DNA of 64,000 nt from an uncultured Flavobacteriales bacterium. GTDB lineage: Bacteria > Bacteroidota > Bacteroidia > Flavobacteriales_D > Crocinitomicaceae. Positions 36,782 to 46,900 of the stretch are shown here, in pieces (the stretch's first letter is position 1; each line of letters opens with the position of its first letter). A model generated the notes under the pieces. The model did no database searches, was not told the origin of the DNA, and saw nothing but the letters and a program-made list of their open reading frames with translations. The stretch is from assembly GCA_905478665.1 (NCBI GenBank), contig CAJQJL010000019.1:1-64000 (forward strand), read 5' to 3'. The translations under genes were made by a program, and so were the position numbers.

Positions 36782-37117
36782 CTACTTTTTTAGAAGTTCA
36801 TCAATTTCACTCGCATAATCGATAGAATCGTCAATGAAAAATGCAAGGTTTGGAATATGCTTCATATTCTTAAGTCTTTTTCCAACTTCTCCACGAATTG
36901 CTTTCGCATTCACTTCTATATTCTTCAACACCTCATCTTTTGGAGGGCCAGCAAAAATGCTCAAATAACATCTCGCCAGTGATAAATCAGGTGTCACACG
37001 CACTACTGTCACAGACACCATTGCCCCTTGACAGATTCCTCTTGCATTTCGTTGAAAAAACATGGAAAGTTCTTCCTGAATTACTCCTTCGATTCTGCTT
37101 TGTCTTATTGAACTCAT
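36782..37117 (-). CDS. rbfA: Ribosome-binding factor A
   Basis: Start chosen at ATG 37117 (MSSIRQSRIEGVIQEELSMFF), giving 111 residues; an upstream ATG at 37168 adds 17 residues without similarity and would run back towards the divergent promoter. KH-like fold with VSVTVVRVTPDLSLARCYLSI and the C-terminal PNLAFFIDDSIDYASEID. Needed for late 30S subunit maturation. Divergent from the MsbA-like gene and directly upstream of the LolC/E-like permease. Confidence 0.9.
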   Translation of the reverse strand: MSSIRQSRIEGVIQEELSMFFQRNARGICQGAMVSVTVVRVTPDLSLARCYLSIFAGPPKDEVLKNIEVNAKAIRGEVGKRLKNMKHIPNLAFFIDDSIDYASEIDELLKK

Positions 37118-37152
37118 GGCACAAAAGTAAGAATTGTTAACGCGGTAATCTA

Positions 37153-37180
37153 TTGGCATGAAAAACAAAATATATCTTTG
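37153..37180 (+). promoter_or_regulatory. Promoter for the MsbA-like exporter gene
   Basis: TTG at 37153-37155, a 17-base spacer and TATCTTTG at 37173-37180. Both elements match the Bacteroidota consensus; the ATG at 37190 follows nine bases later, so the leader is very short. Confidence 0.55.
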
Positions 37181-37189
37181 TGAGTTCCT

Positions 37190-39028
37190 ATGAAGAAAAT
37201 TTTAGAAATCTATAGATACACATTTGCTTACCGAGGGCTGGCTTTGCTTGTCATTTTCTGCAATCTAATCTATGTTATTTTTAACTTGATTTCGCTTGCT
37301 CTTTTCATACCATTTTTAGAGATCCTATTTGTTAAAGTTGAAGAAGTTGCTATCCTGCCAATCAATGAAGGTGGTTTTTTTAATTACTTTAAATACAACG
37401 CTGAGCTTTTCAATTACAAGATGCACACCTTTGCTCAATCTGATCCTGAGAAGGCACTCTTGATAGCAGTTCTATCAATTGGAATCTCTTTCTTTCTGAA
37501 GAATTTTTTTAGATACGGTGCCATTTGGTTTCAATCGCAATTGCGCATGACGGTCGTTCGAGATGTTCGGGACAGGCTATTTGAAAAAGCAATGAAGCTT
37601 CCAATTTCCTACTACACAGATGAACGGAAAGGCGATTTAATGGCGCGCATGCAAAGTGATGTTGGCGAAATTGAAAATGCCGTCATCTCCATGCTAGAGC
37701 TATTTTTCCGAGAACCCATTTCTATCGCGATAAATCTAGCTGTGCTTATTTATCTAAGTCCAGAGCTAACAATGTTCTCATTAATTCTTCTTCCATTTAC
37801 AGCGCTAATTATTGTGGTTATCGGGAAAAGCCTGAAAAGAACGGCTAAACAAGGACAAGAACAAATGGGCACACTTTATTCCGCAATGGATGAAGGGTTG
37901 GGAGGAATTCGCATTATCAAAGCATTTAACGCCATATCTCAGGTTTTGAAGTCTTTTAAACATGAAAATTTAAAACATCAACGTTTAATTACGAAAGCAT
38001 TCCGAAAAAGAGATTTGTCCCAACCATTGAATGAGTTCATTGTAACGATCGTAATGTTAATCATTGTATGGTACGGTGGACTTTTGGTTCTTAACCCTTC
38101 CGCTGAAGCAAGTATGACGGGACCTGAGTTCCTTGGTTTCATCCTCATCTTTTCTCAGCTTACGCGTCCAATTTCTGGAATTGCAAAATCCGTTGCAAAT
38201 CTCAACAAAGCGGGAGCATCACAAGATCGAATAAATGAAATATTGAATGCTGATGAAAAGATTTACGAATCTGAATCTCCAATATCTATCAAAGCATTAA
38301 CTGGCTCAATCCGCTACAAAGATATTTACTTCAGCTACAAAGGTGAAAACGTTCTAAAGAATGTCTCATTTGAAATTCCTCTAGGCAAAACCACTGCCCT
38401 TGTTGGAGAATCTGGGAGTGGTAAATCGACACTAGCAGATTTGCTTCCTCGCTTTTACGATGTACAAGAAGGTGGTATTTTCTTTGATGATGTCAACATC
38501 AAAGATGTGTCCATTGTAGATTTAAGAGATCAAATTGGAATTGTTTCTCAAGAGTCTATTTTGTTCAATACAACAGTCCGTGAAAATATTGCATTTGGAA
38601 GCCCAGATGCGAGTGAAGAAGAAATCATTCGCGCTGCGAAAATTGCGAATGCACACAACTTTATCATCGAATTAGAGAATGGCTACGACACCAATATTGG
38701 CGAGCGAGGGAATAAGCTTTCGGGTGGTCAAAAGCAACGTGTAAGCATCGCTCGGGCTGTATTAAAAAATCCACCAATATTAATTCTAGACGAAGCAACT
38801 TCCGCATTGGACACAGAATCTGAAAAACTCGTTCAAGACGCCCTTGAAAAACTGATGGAGAATAGAACAAGCCTTGTCATTGCTCACCGTTTGAGCACAA
38901 TTAAGAAGGCCGACAACATCATTGTCCTATCGAAGGGTGAAATTATGGAGCAAGGAACGCACGATGCACTAATGGAAAACAAAGGCATTTACCACAAGCT
39001 CTCCTCAATGCAAGGGATTAACGCTTAA
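37190..39028 (+). CDS. MsbA-like ABC exporter (membrane and ATPase domains fused)
   Basis: 612 residues. An N-terminal six-helix domain (residues about 15-330) with YYTDERKGDLMARMQSDVGE, the coupling-helix region typical of type IV exporters, then an ATPase domain with Walker A GESGSGKST, signature LSGGQKQR, Walker B ILILDEATSALD and H-loop IAHRLST. Half-transporter acting as a homodimer. MsbA-like lipid or lipopolysaccharide flippase is the usual annotation; drug or peptide export cannot be excluded. The N-terminal extension between helices 1 and 2 (residues about 45-90) is long. Its 3' end overlaps the convergent peptidase gene by 11 bases. Confidence 0.88.
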   Translation: MKKILEIYRYTFAYRGLALLVIFCNLIYVIFNLISLALFIPFLEILFVKVEEVAILPINEGGFFNYFKYNAELFNYKMHTFAQSDPEKALLIAVLSIGISFFLKNFFRYGAIWFQSQLRMTVVRDVRDRLFEKAMKLPISYYTDERKGDLMARMQSDVGEIENAVISMLELFFREPISIAINLAVLIYLSPELTMFSLILLPFTALIIVVIGKSLKRTAKQGQEQMGTLYSAMDEGLGGIRIIKAFNAISQVLKSFKHENLKHQRLITKAFRKRDLSQPLNEFIVTIVMLIIVWYGGLLVLNPSAEASMTGPEFLGFILIFSQLTRPISGIAKSVANLNKAGASQDRINEILNADEKIYESESPISIKALTGSIRYKDIYFSYKGENVLKNVSFEIPLGKTTALVGESGSGKSTLADLLPRFYDVQEGGIFFDDVNIKDVSIVDLRDQIGIVSQESILFNTTVRENIAFGSPDASEEEIIRAAKIANAHNFIIELENGYDTNIGERGNKLSGGQKQRVSIARAVLKNPPILILDEATSALDTESEKLVQDALEKLMENRTSLVIAHRLSTIKKADNIIVLSKGEIMEQGTHDALMENKGIYHKLSSMQGINA

Positions 39029-39860
39029 AATTTATGTAATCAGCTGGATTGACAGGACTTTGATCGTACCAAAGTTCAAAGTGTAAATGAGGTCCATTTG
39101 AATTCTCCCCAGTACTTCCAACAATAGAAATAGGATCTCCCAATTGAACTTTAGCACCTGCTTTTTTCAACACACGTTTGTTGTGTTTGTATACCGATAT
39201 GTATTTGTTTCCATGGTCAACGATAAGAATGTACCCATCTTTTCTCGTGTATCCTGAATAAACAACAGTGCCCGAAAAACAAGCTTTCACCGCTCTGTCC
39301 TTTTCCGTCACCACATCAATTCCTGGATGCGTCTTCTTATCAAACTCCTGACTTACAACTCCAACAACTGGACTTCCAAACAACGTTATTGCCGATTTCT
39401 TGTCGATCGTCGTTGACATGTCATGCTTAATCTTTTCTGACAACTCGCGTTCAGCTTCTGTCTCATTCGAATTGAGCGAATCAATATTAATCCCCGCATT
39501 GGAAGGCGGAACACTATCAAGTGGAGTATCAATTGGCACCTCTCCGTTTAAAATTCGTTGAATATTTAGAATATAATTTTCCTGCGCTTGGATTTTCTCC
39601 GACAAGGCCATAATTTCTTTGTTCTGGTCTTCTAATTCCTCGCGTTCAATGGAAACGTCTCCACTTGAAAAATAACTAGAATTCGAACTGAAAAGTAGAG
39701 AAATTGGGATACTAAGAATTAAAATGAGAATCAGACTCAAGCTGATTACACGGATACCATTGCTGTTAAAGCTCCAAACCTCTTCAAAGCTCTCAGGATT
39801 TGAAATTGAAAACTTCAAATTTTTGCGCAGTCCACGATATATTCTCCTTAGGAATTTCAC
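39018..39860 (-). CDS. Membrane-anchored LytM/M23-family peptidase
   Basis: 280 residues. One transmembrane helix (about residues 36-54), a coiled-coil stretch (IEREELEDQNKEIMALSEKI), then an M23 domain over residues 155-280 with SQEFDKKTHPGIDVVT (His and Asp ligands), IVDHGNKYISVYKHNK and PHLHFELWYDQ (His ligand). The zinc ligands appear intact, so it is either a peptidoglycan endopeptidase or an EnvC-like activator. Convergent with the MsbA-like gene. Confidence 0.87.
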   Translation of the reverse strand: MKFLRRIYRGLRKNLKFSISNPESFEEVWSFNSNGIRVISLSLILILILSIPISLLFSSNSSYFSSGDVSIEREELEDQNKEIMALSEKIQAQENYILNIQRILNGEVPIDTPLDSVPPSNAGINIDSLNSNETEAERELSEKIKHDMSTTIDKKSAITLFGSPVVGVVSQEFDKKTHPGIDVVTEKDRAVKACFSGTVVYSGYTRKDGYILIVDHGNKYISVYKHNKRVLKKAGAKVQLGDPISIVGSTGENSNGPHLHFELWYDQSPVNPADYINFKR

Positions 39861-39953
39861 TACTCACAAAACTGGTTATTTTCTGGTGATTCAGCAAATA
39901 AAACCGCGGACTGAACGTTAACAATCTATAAATAACCAATATTGGTACGACTT

Positions 39954-39986
39954 TTGGATATTGAGCAAACGTTTTCGCTAATTTTG
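39954..39986 (+). promoter_or_regulatory. Promoter for the choice-of-anchor L surface protein gene
   Basis: TTG at 39954-39956, a 22-base spacer and TAATTTTG at 39979-39986, a perfect TAnnTTTG. A second TTG at 39961 is closer (15 bases). The ATG is at 40004. Confidence 0.5.
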
Positions 39987-40003
39987 CGTCTATTATTATA
40001 TAC

Positions 40004-42367
40004 ATGAAAATTTTAACTCTAATAGCACTTGCTCTTTTACCACTTCTCTCTATGGGACAATTGGTAACTACGGCTTCTCCAGCGGCCTCGCTGGTTCAAA
40101 ATGTGTTATTGGGTTCGGGAGTTACCGTTTCGAACATCAATTACAATGGTGCTCCAATAGCGATCGGAAGTTTCACAGCCAATGTCAACAATTTTGGACT
40201 AAGTAGTGGGGTAGTCCTTACAACAGGTACCGTATACAATTCTGGAGATGGTCCTCACGGACCGAACAATGATGGTGGTTCTGGTCTAGACAATAACGTC
40301 GGAGGATACTCTGCGCTTTCTAATTTAATTGGTGGAATTCCAACGTATAACGCTGCAATTCTAGAATTTGACTTTGTTCCTTATTCGGACTCCGTTCGAT
40401 TCAATTATATATTTGGATCAGAAGAGTACCCAGAGTATGTGGGGTCACAGTTTAATGATGTTTTTGCCTTCTTCATTTCGGGGCCTGGAATTTCAGGTTT
40501 ACAGAACATCGCAAAACTTCCGAACGGACAAGCTGTTGCCATAAACAATGTCAATGCAGGAGCAAATCAAGCTTTCTATGTATACAACGGAGATGGAAAT
40601 AATGGTCCATACAACGCCTCAGCAAATTACATCCAATACGATGGTTTCACTAAAGTACTAACGGCAGAATCACAAGTACAGTGTGGACAAACGTATCACT
40701 TGATTATCGCAATTGCAGATGCTGGTGATGGAATTTTAGACTCTGGAATTTTCCTAGAAGCGAACAGTCTTTCCTCGAACACACCTGTTGAAATGACGCA
40801 TGTGATCTCTCCTGACGTCTTCAACGATCAAACGATCATGGCTGAGGGATGTGTTACAACTACAGTGACTTTGGAACGAGGAATAAACGACCTTTCATCG
40901 CCAATGACAATTCCTATCAATCTGTCAGGAACAGCCACTGAAGGAGTTGATTACTCCAATATTCCAAACTCTATAACATTTCCAGCTGGCGTGCAAACAG
41001 TAACTTTTTCGTTTGACGCATTTGAAGATGGCCTCACCGAGGGATCCGAGACAGTTATTATTACACTCCCAATCATAGACCCATGTGGTAATCTAAATCC
41101 ATTAGAGCTTGAACTCACTATCCAGGATATAGAACCTGTGGATGTCGAAATTATCGGTGGAACAATTACCTGCCCCGGCGAAGAGATCGAGCTAATTGCG
41201 AATGCTACTGGCGGGGCACCACCCTACACTTATTTATGGAGTACAGGCGAAACAACACAGTCCATTTTTGTTTCACCAGGAGCAACGCAAACATTCTCTG
41301 TTACAGTAACAGATGATTGTTTGAACGATTCTGCAACAGATGACTATGAAGTTGTGGTTCCTATCATTCCCCCGCTTGTTTTAAATGAAACAGCAGACAT
41401 CACAGAGATATGCCCATACATTCCTGCAACCTTAGAAGCGAACGCTTCAGGTGGAGCACCTCCATATTCATACCAATGGTCGTCAAATTTTGATTCGAAC
41501 CTAGGAACAGGCAGTACTTTAAATGTCATCCCTTGGACGACAACAACATACACAGTAATTGTGACTGATAATTGTGGAAATACTACAACAGCAAATGTGG
41601 TTTACACAATTACGAGTCCTCCACTGGTATTGACTATGAGTCCAGCAATTGAAATTTGCCCTGGCGACTCAGCCTTTATATCTGTATCGTCTGTTGGAGG
41701 GTATGGTCAACACTATTATAATTGGCTGCATAGCGGTGAAAGTACCCCTGGTGTTTGGGTACACCCTAGCACAACGACATCTTACACGGTTAGTGTTTCG
41801 GATGAATGCCAAACATTCACTGTTGAAGGAAGCACTCAGATCATTGTGATTAAACCGACTGCTGATTTCACCACAACGAGCACAGTCTTTTTCAATGACC
41901 TACCGATTACATTTTTGAATCTCTCGCAGAATGCTGTTGAGTACGAATGGGATTTCGGTGATGGAAACACAGACACATTTACGCATCCAAGCAATACGTA
42001 CGATGAACCAGGGCTATACTATATAACGCTTGTTGCAATCGACGAGAAAGGATGTACAGATACGATCACTAAGCCCATCAACATTGAAGAGGAATGGTAC
42101 ATCTATGTACCTAATACTTTTACACCAGATGGGGATCGTAACAACAATGATTTTAGAGTTGTCACTGTAGGCATCAGAGAGTTAGAAATCCAGATCTACA
42201 ACAGATGGGGAGAACGTATTTTTGATGCAAGCGACAAGCGATTTATCTGGGATGGCACTTATAATGGAACATACGTGAACGATGGTACTTACACCTACTC
42301 CATTGACTTCATTACTAACTCGGGGAGAGATAAGACGATTCAAGGTCACATCAATGTCCTGAAATAA
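40004..42367 (+). CDS. T9SS-secreted surface protein: choice-of-anchor L, PKD-like repeats, gliding-type sorting domain
   Basis: 787 residues. A signal peptide (MKILTLIALALLPLLSMGQ) is followed by a choice-of-anchor L domain (residues about 30-265, with VRFNYIFGSEEYPEYVGSQF), a Calx-beta-like segment (TEGVDYSNIPNSITF) and three SprB-like repeats built on GGAPPYTYLWSTGE or GGAPPYSYQWSS. A PKD domain follows (EYEWDFGDGNTDTF). The C-terminus is a gliding-motility-associated (type B) sorting domain: YVPNTFTPDGDRNNNDF, IYNRWGERIF, DGTYTYSIDF. It should cross the outer membrane through T9SS and be displayed on or released from the surface, perhaps as an adhesin. Its last 17 bases overlap a convergent lipoprotein gene. 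Confidence 0.9.
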   Translation: MKILTLIALALLPLLSMGQLVTTASPAASLVQNVLLGSGVTVSNINYNGAPIAIGSFTANVNNFGLSSGVVLTTGTVYNSGDGPHGPNNDGGSGLDNNVGGYSALSNLIGGIPTYNAAILEFDFVPYSDSVRFNYIFGSEEYPEYVGSQFNDVFAFFISGPGISGLQNIAKLPNGQAVAINNVNAGANQAFYVYNGDGNNGPYNASANYIQYDGFTKVLTAESQVQCGQTYHLIIAIADAGDGILDSGIFLEANSLSSNTPVEMTHVISPDVFNDQTIMAEGCVTTTVTLERGINDLSSPMTIPINLSGTATEGVDYSNIPNSITFPAGVQTVTFSFDAFEDGLTEGSETVIITLPIIDPCGNLNPLELELTIQDIEPVDVEIIGGTITCPGEEIELIANATGGAPPYTYLWSTGETTQSIFVSPGATQTFSVTVTDDCLNDSATDDYEVVVPIIPPLVLNETADITEICPYIPATLEANASGGAPPYSYQWSSNFDSNLGTGSTLNVIPWTTTTYTVIVTDNCGNTTTANVVYTITSPPLVLTMSPAIEICPGDSAFISVSSVGGYGQHYYNWLHSGESTPGVWVHPSTTTSYTVSVSDECQTFTVEGSTQIIVIKPTADFTTTSTVFFNDLPITFLNLSQNAVEYEWDFGDGNTDTFTHPSNTYDEPGLYYITLVAIDEKGCTDTITKPINIEEEWYIYVPNTFTPDGDRNNNDFRVVTVGIRELEIQIYNRWGERIFDASDKRFIWDGTYNGTYVNDGTYTYSIDFITNSGRDKTIQGHINVLK

Positions 42368-42770
42368 GTTTTCGATCAACAAACAATCGTAACCGTTTCC
42401 CAGGACTCTTCCATTCTGCAATCAGATCATTTTCGGCGCAGTAAACACAACAACTAAACTGACTGGTATCGTATTCCTCTAACGGGAAGTTATACGAAAG
42501 CACATCGTCTAACCCTGCATTGAAAGGATTGTTTATCATCATTATAGAAAAAGAATGTTTCTTATCATCCACATTGAAATCACCTTTAAAAAGATACCTA
42601 AACGCGCCGTCCGAAAACTGAATGGAATCTACTGAAGCTTTCTGCATTTCCAATTGAGAAGAACTATTCAAGATCTGATCCTGTACACATCTATTCGCAT
42701 TTCTATCCTTGCTTTGACCACATCCTACTAAAAGAACAGATGAAAAAGCCAAGAAGAAATGCCAGTGCAT
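42351..42770 (-). CDS. Putative lipoprotein of unknown function
   Basis: 139 residues with a lipoprotein signal: hydrophobic FFLAFSSVLLVGCGQSKDRN, lipobox LVGC with Cys17. The mature part has no family I recognise; four further cysteines (residues 28, 106, 107 and 110) stand out, three of them clustered in FSCCVYCAEND. Its start overlaps the SDR stop by one base (TAATG), so it is translationally coupled to that gene. Its end overlaps the convergent T9SS cargo gene. Confidence 0.65.
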   Translation of the reverse strand: MHWHFFLAFSSVLLVGCGQSKDRNANRCVQDQILNSSSQLEMQKASVDSIQFSDGAFRYLFKGDFNVDDKKHSFSIMMINNPFNAGLDDVLSYNFPLEEYDTSQFSCCVYCAENDLIAEWKSPGKRLRLFVDRKLISGH

Positions 42771-43552
42771 TATAGAGATTTGGTTCGACCTCCGTCTACA
42801 GGAACGTTAATCCCATTGATGTAAGACGCTCTTTCAGAAGCAAGGAATGCAATTGCCTCAGCAACCTCTTCAGGCTCTGCAATTCGTTGCATGGGCGATT
42901 GTTCAGCCATACCACTAAAAACATCTTCAACAGACTGATTTGTCTTACCAGCCTTCGCTTCTGCAATGCTCTTCAAGCGCCCAGTGTTTGTCGCTCCAGG
43001 CAACACGTTGTTTACAGTAATATTATGTTGCCCCAACTCATTCGCCAAAGTTTTACTCCAATTTGCGACTGCCCCACGAATAGTATTTGAAACACCCAAA
43101 TTAGCCAAAGGCTGTTTTACACTTGTAGAAATGACATTGATGATTCGTCCATATCCATTCTCAATCATTTTAGGATAGATGGCTTGAACCATTATATGAT
43201 TGCAGATCAAGTGTTGATTGAACGCATCCAAAAATTCACTAGGCGCAGCGTCCTTTATTGGTCCACCTTTTGGTCCACCCGTATTATTAATCAGGATATG
43301 TGGAGCCTTCCCTTGTGCTATGTAATTCTCAATTATTTCTTTTAATTCTTCAGGCTTCGAAAAATCAGCGACTAAATAACCGTGCGTTTGTCCATCCGAA
43401 TTATCAAGAGATTCTATGGCCAACTTCAATTTCTCTTCATTACGTGCCACCAAAGTCACCGAAGCACCTCTTTCTGCCATCAATTTTGCTGATGCCAAGC
43501 CAATTCCCTGAGTACTACCACAAACGACCGCTTGTTTACCTGATAATTCCAT
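42770..43552 (-). CDS. SDR-family oxidoreductase lacking the usual Tyr-Lys pair
   Basis: 260 residues, Rossmann fold: cofactor loop VCGSTQGIGLAS at residues 10-21, then LINNTGGPKGG in place of NNAG, and the C-terminal SERASYINGINVPVDGGR typical of FabG-like enzymes. The active-site segment reads ISTSVKQPLANLGVSNTIRGAV, where classical SDRs have Ser then YxxxK; here Tyr and Lys appear replaced (SNTIR). I recall a subgroup annotated as 3-oxoacyl-ACP-reductase-like with the same pattern. Reaction uncertain. In an operon with a small lipoprotein. Confidence 0.82.
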   Translation of the reverse strand: MELSGKQAVVCGSTQGIGLASAKLMAERGASVTLVARNEEKLKLAIESLDNSDGQTHGYLVADFSKPEELKEIIENYIAQGKAPHILINNTGGPKGGPIKDAAPSEFLDAFNQHLICNHIMVQAIYPKMIENGYGRIINVISTSVKQPLANLGVSNTIRGAVANWSKTLANELGQHNITVNNVLPGATNTGRLKSIAEAKAGKTNQSVEDVFSGMAEQSPMQRIAEPEEVAEAIAFLASERASYINGINVPVDGGRTKSL

Positions 43553-43560
43553 AATTCATC

Positions 43561-43749
43561 ATTTTTTTGACGAATATACTTCAATCGATTGTAAGGAATA
43601 ATATTTTGGTAAAGAATGTCGCGTGGCATACCTAGCTCAATGAACTTTCTTTGAAGAGAAACAAATCGCTAGCCATCATTTTATTCGTTTTCCATCATCT
43701 TTTCGACCAAGTGATTTCTAGCTTCGATCAACTCATAAGTAATACGCAT
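43561..43749 (-). pseudogene. Possible degraded small gene with two in-frame stops
   Basis: Reading the minus strand from ATG 43749 gives MRITYELIEARNHLVEKMM, then a stop at 43683, NDG, a stop at 43671, and the same frame continues RFVSLQRKFIELGMPRDIL and YQNIIPYNRLKYIRQKNDEL into the SDR start. Both pieces have protein-like composition in one frame, unlike random intergenic DNA. It could be a decayed gene or chance. The rest of the 43553-43963 gap holds the promoter at 43899-43929 and nothing else I can name. Confidence 0.2.
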
Positions 43750-43898
43750 ACAAACTCTAAATCAATCGATAACCACTCAACACACGTTCGATAAACGCTC
43801 AATTATTATAGATTAAACCCCTTTATTTGTTTAAATTCTAACCAAAACAAGTTATTTAGTAAAATTATGTCCGTAAACTTTCATTCATACAATCTCTA

Positions 43899-43929
43899 TT
43901 GCGCTGGACACCATTTTGGCGTAACTTTG
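43899..43929 (+). promoter_or_regulatory. Consensus promoter for the large T9SS surface protein gene
   Basis: TTG at 43899-43901, a 20-base spacer and TAACTTTG at 43922-43929: one of the best matches to the Bacteroidota TTG / TAnnTTTG consensus in the window. The start codon is 34 bases downstream. Confidence 0.65.
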
Positions 43930-43963
43930 CCTCGATTTTAACTATTAATTTAAATTACTATTT

Positions 43964-46900
43964 ATGAAACGATTATTACTTTCCTCCCTTTTCTTTCTGG
44001 GTGGTATAGGAATATCTCTTGGACAATGTCCATTGGGTTCTCAGTACCAAGGAGCAGCCGCCCCTACACCAGGGAATAGTGTCACTATGACTACTTGTGC
44101 ATATGCTGGCGAATACCAGGCAGTTACTGCTGTAGTGGCTGGTGATGACTATACACTTGATTATACAGGTGGAGTTAGCAACTATATTACTATTTATGAC
44201 GCATCCTTTACAGCAATAGCTTGGGGTGTATCTCCACTTGCTTGGACAGCACCATCTTCTGGAACATTTTACTCTCAGCCCAATCTTAATGATGGGCTTT
44301 GTGGTACAGATTTTTCATGTCATACTGGTATCTGGACAAACACTTCACCTCCACCTGCGTGCCCACCTGAAGTGGCTCCATGGCTAGAGACGTTTACAAC
44401 AACTGTTGATCCTACTTGCTGGTCACAATCAGCTACGACTGGTGGACCATGGATCTACACAGGAAGTCCTGACTTTGGGAACAACCCTGGAAACATTATG
44501 GATCATACTTCTGGTGTATTAAACAATTACGCATGGATGGATCAATCATCAACGGATGTTGGAGTTATTCTTCAAACTCCTGAGATTGATGTTACAGCTT
44601 TGACTGTACCTGAATTACGTTTTTGGATAATGAGTCATAACATCACTGGTTCTATTTCTACATACAACGATATATTTGTTGAAGCATCTGATGGTGCTGG
44701 TGGATGGACTGCTGTTTCTACAATTAACGGTGACTTCGGTTTCCAGTGGGAAGAGTTTACTTACATAGCTACACCATATATCTATGGTGCGAACTTGGTT
44801 CAATTCAGATTTAGAGCTGAATCAGGAGGTGACATTAATGATTACGATAACGATATGTTATTGGATGACGTTGAAGTGAGAGAAGCTCCTACATGTCCTC
44901 AACCAACTGCTTTGGCAGTTATTGGGTCCGATGCAACATCAATAACAGTTGAATGGACTCCTCAGGGATCTGAGACTGAATGGTCAATAGAATGGGGCGC
45001 TCCTGGATTTACTCCTGGAACTGGAATGACGGCATTAGCGTCTCCAACAGGACCTTATACATACACTATTACACCATTGGCATCTAACTCTTTTTACGAA
45101 GTATACGTTAGAGCTGCTTGTACACCTGGAGATACTTCTTTCTACGAAGGTCCAGTTACAGGAAACACATACAACCAACCATTGTACATGGATTGGAACA
45201 CAGATTGTCCAACTTCTGGATTCATTGACATTTCTGCAACTGGTGTAAACAACCAATTAGGAGATGACGGTGAAGTAGGTGTTGCATTGCCATTTGCATT
45301 TCTTTACCAAGGAGTATTGATGAATGATGTTACAATTGGAAGTAATGGAGGTCTTATTCTTGGAACACAGACTGCTCAACTTGGGTGGACTAACGGAAAC
45401 ATGAGTGCTGCTGCAGACGGATTCTATCCTTTCTGGGATGATATGGGACCTGAAGATGCTGGTCAGAATGAAGGTGTTTTCTATGAAACAATTGGAACAG
45501 CTCCAAACCAACAGTTCATTGTTCAATGGAACAAAGATCGATTGGGTGGTGACGGAACTTACATATTCGAAGCTATCATTGACGAGGCATCAGGTGAAAT
45601 CTGGTTCGTTTACGATGTAGTTGACGTTGCAGAGCCTGGAAATGATTATGGTATCGGAGCTACAATTGGTATCGCTGGTCCTTCTCAAGATCTTGAGGTT
45701 TCTTTTAACGATGCGCAGTACTTGACAGATAACTCATGTGCACACTTCTTCTACACAGATTGCCCTTCTCCAATTGGTTATACTGTAGTTTACACTACAA
45801 ATGACGAAGGCGCAATTACTTGGGGTGCTGGTTTAGCTGGTGAAACTAACTGGACAGTTATTTACGGTCCTGAAGGATTCGATCCACTAACAGGTGGAAC
45901 GACAATTAACGTTACGAACCCTACAGCTACTTTCCCAGGTTTGGATGACATCACAACTTACGATGTTTATATCTACGCGGATTGTACACCAGGTGTTCTT
46001 CAAAGTACTCCAGCAACAGGTCAGTTTACAACATTACCAAACTGTTCAGATGTATCAGGTATTACAGCACTTACTGCTGTTGATTCTGTATTCTCTGCTT
46101 GGTCATGGACTGAAAGTTCAGGTATTGGTACTTATCCATCAACTGGATTTAACATTCAGTACGGAACAAACGGTTTTGGTCTATACGACGGAACTGAAAC
46201 AATTGTAAATGCAGATAACAACTACACAGATACTACTGATAATACAGCGTTTGTTGCAGGTGGTGTTTACGACTTGTATGTTCAGGCGGCTTGTAGCTCA
46301 GACACATCTAACTGGGTTGGACCAATTACATTCATTATGCCACTGACAAATGACACAACGTGTTTTGCAGAGCCATTGATGGCTGACGGTTCAGTTTATG
46401 TTCTTAACAATGCTGGCGCAACAACAGATGCTGGAGAAGCAGCAATTGCTCCACCAGCGACTGGATTCCAAACAACTGATGGATGGGGTAACTCAAGCAT
46501 TAACTTCACTACATGGTTTACATTTGATGCACCTGCATCAGGTAACATCAGAATTAGTGGTGAGGATGTAGGATTCGATGGTCAGGTAGCTATCTATGAA
46601 GTAACTGATTGTGGTGACTTTAACACATACACGCTTCTTGGAGCGAATGATGATGGAGAACCTGGAAGTGCTGGATTCGCTCCAAACCTTTCTCTTTGTG
46701 GATTGACACCAGGTAACACTTACTACTTGATGCATGATTCATGGAGTACTGTTACAACTGGAAACTACTCACTTAGCTTGACTCCGATTGACCTTGAAGC
46801 AGGTACTTCAAATGGAATCATCAATGTTTGTACTGGTGATACAGTGGATTTATTCACAGGTATTACTGGATATGACATGGGTGGAATATGGACAGAAGAA

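Noticed and set aside
45257-45526. 89-residue minus-strand open frame
   Set aside because: It is a shadow of the large T9SS cargo gene, whose repeated domains define the true frame.
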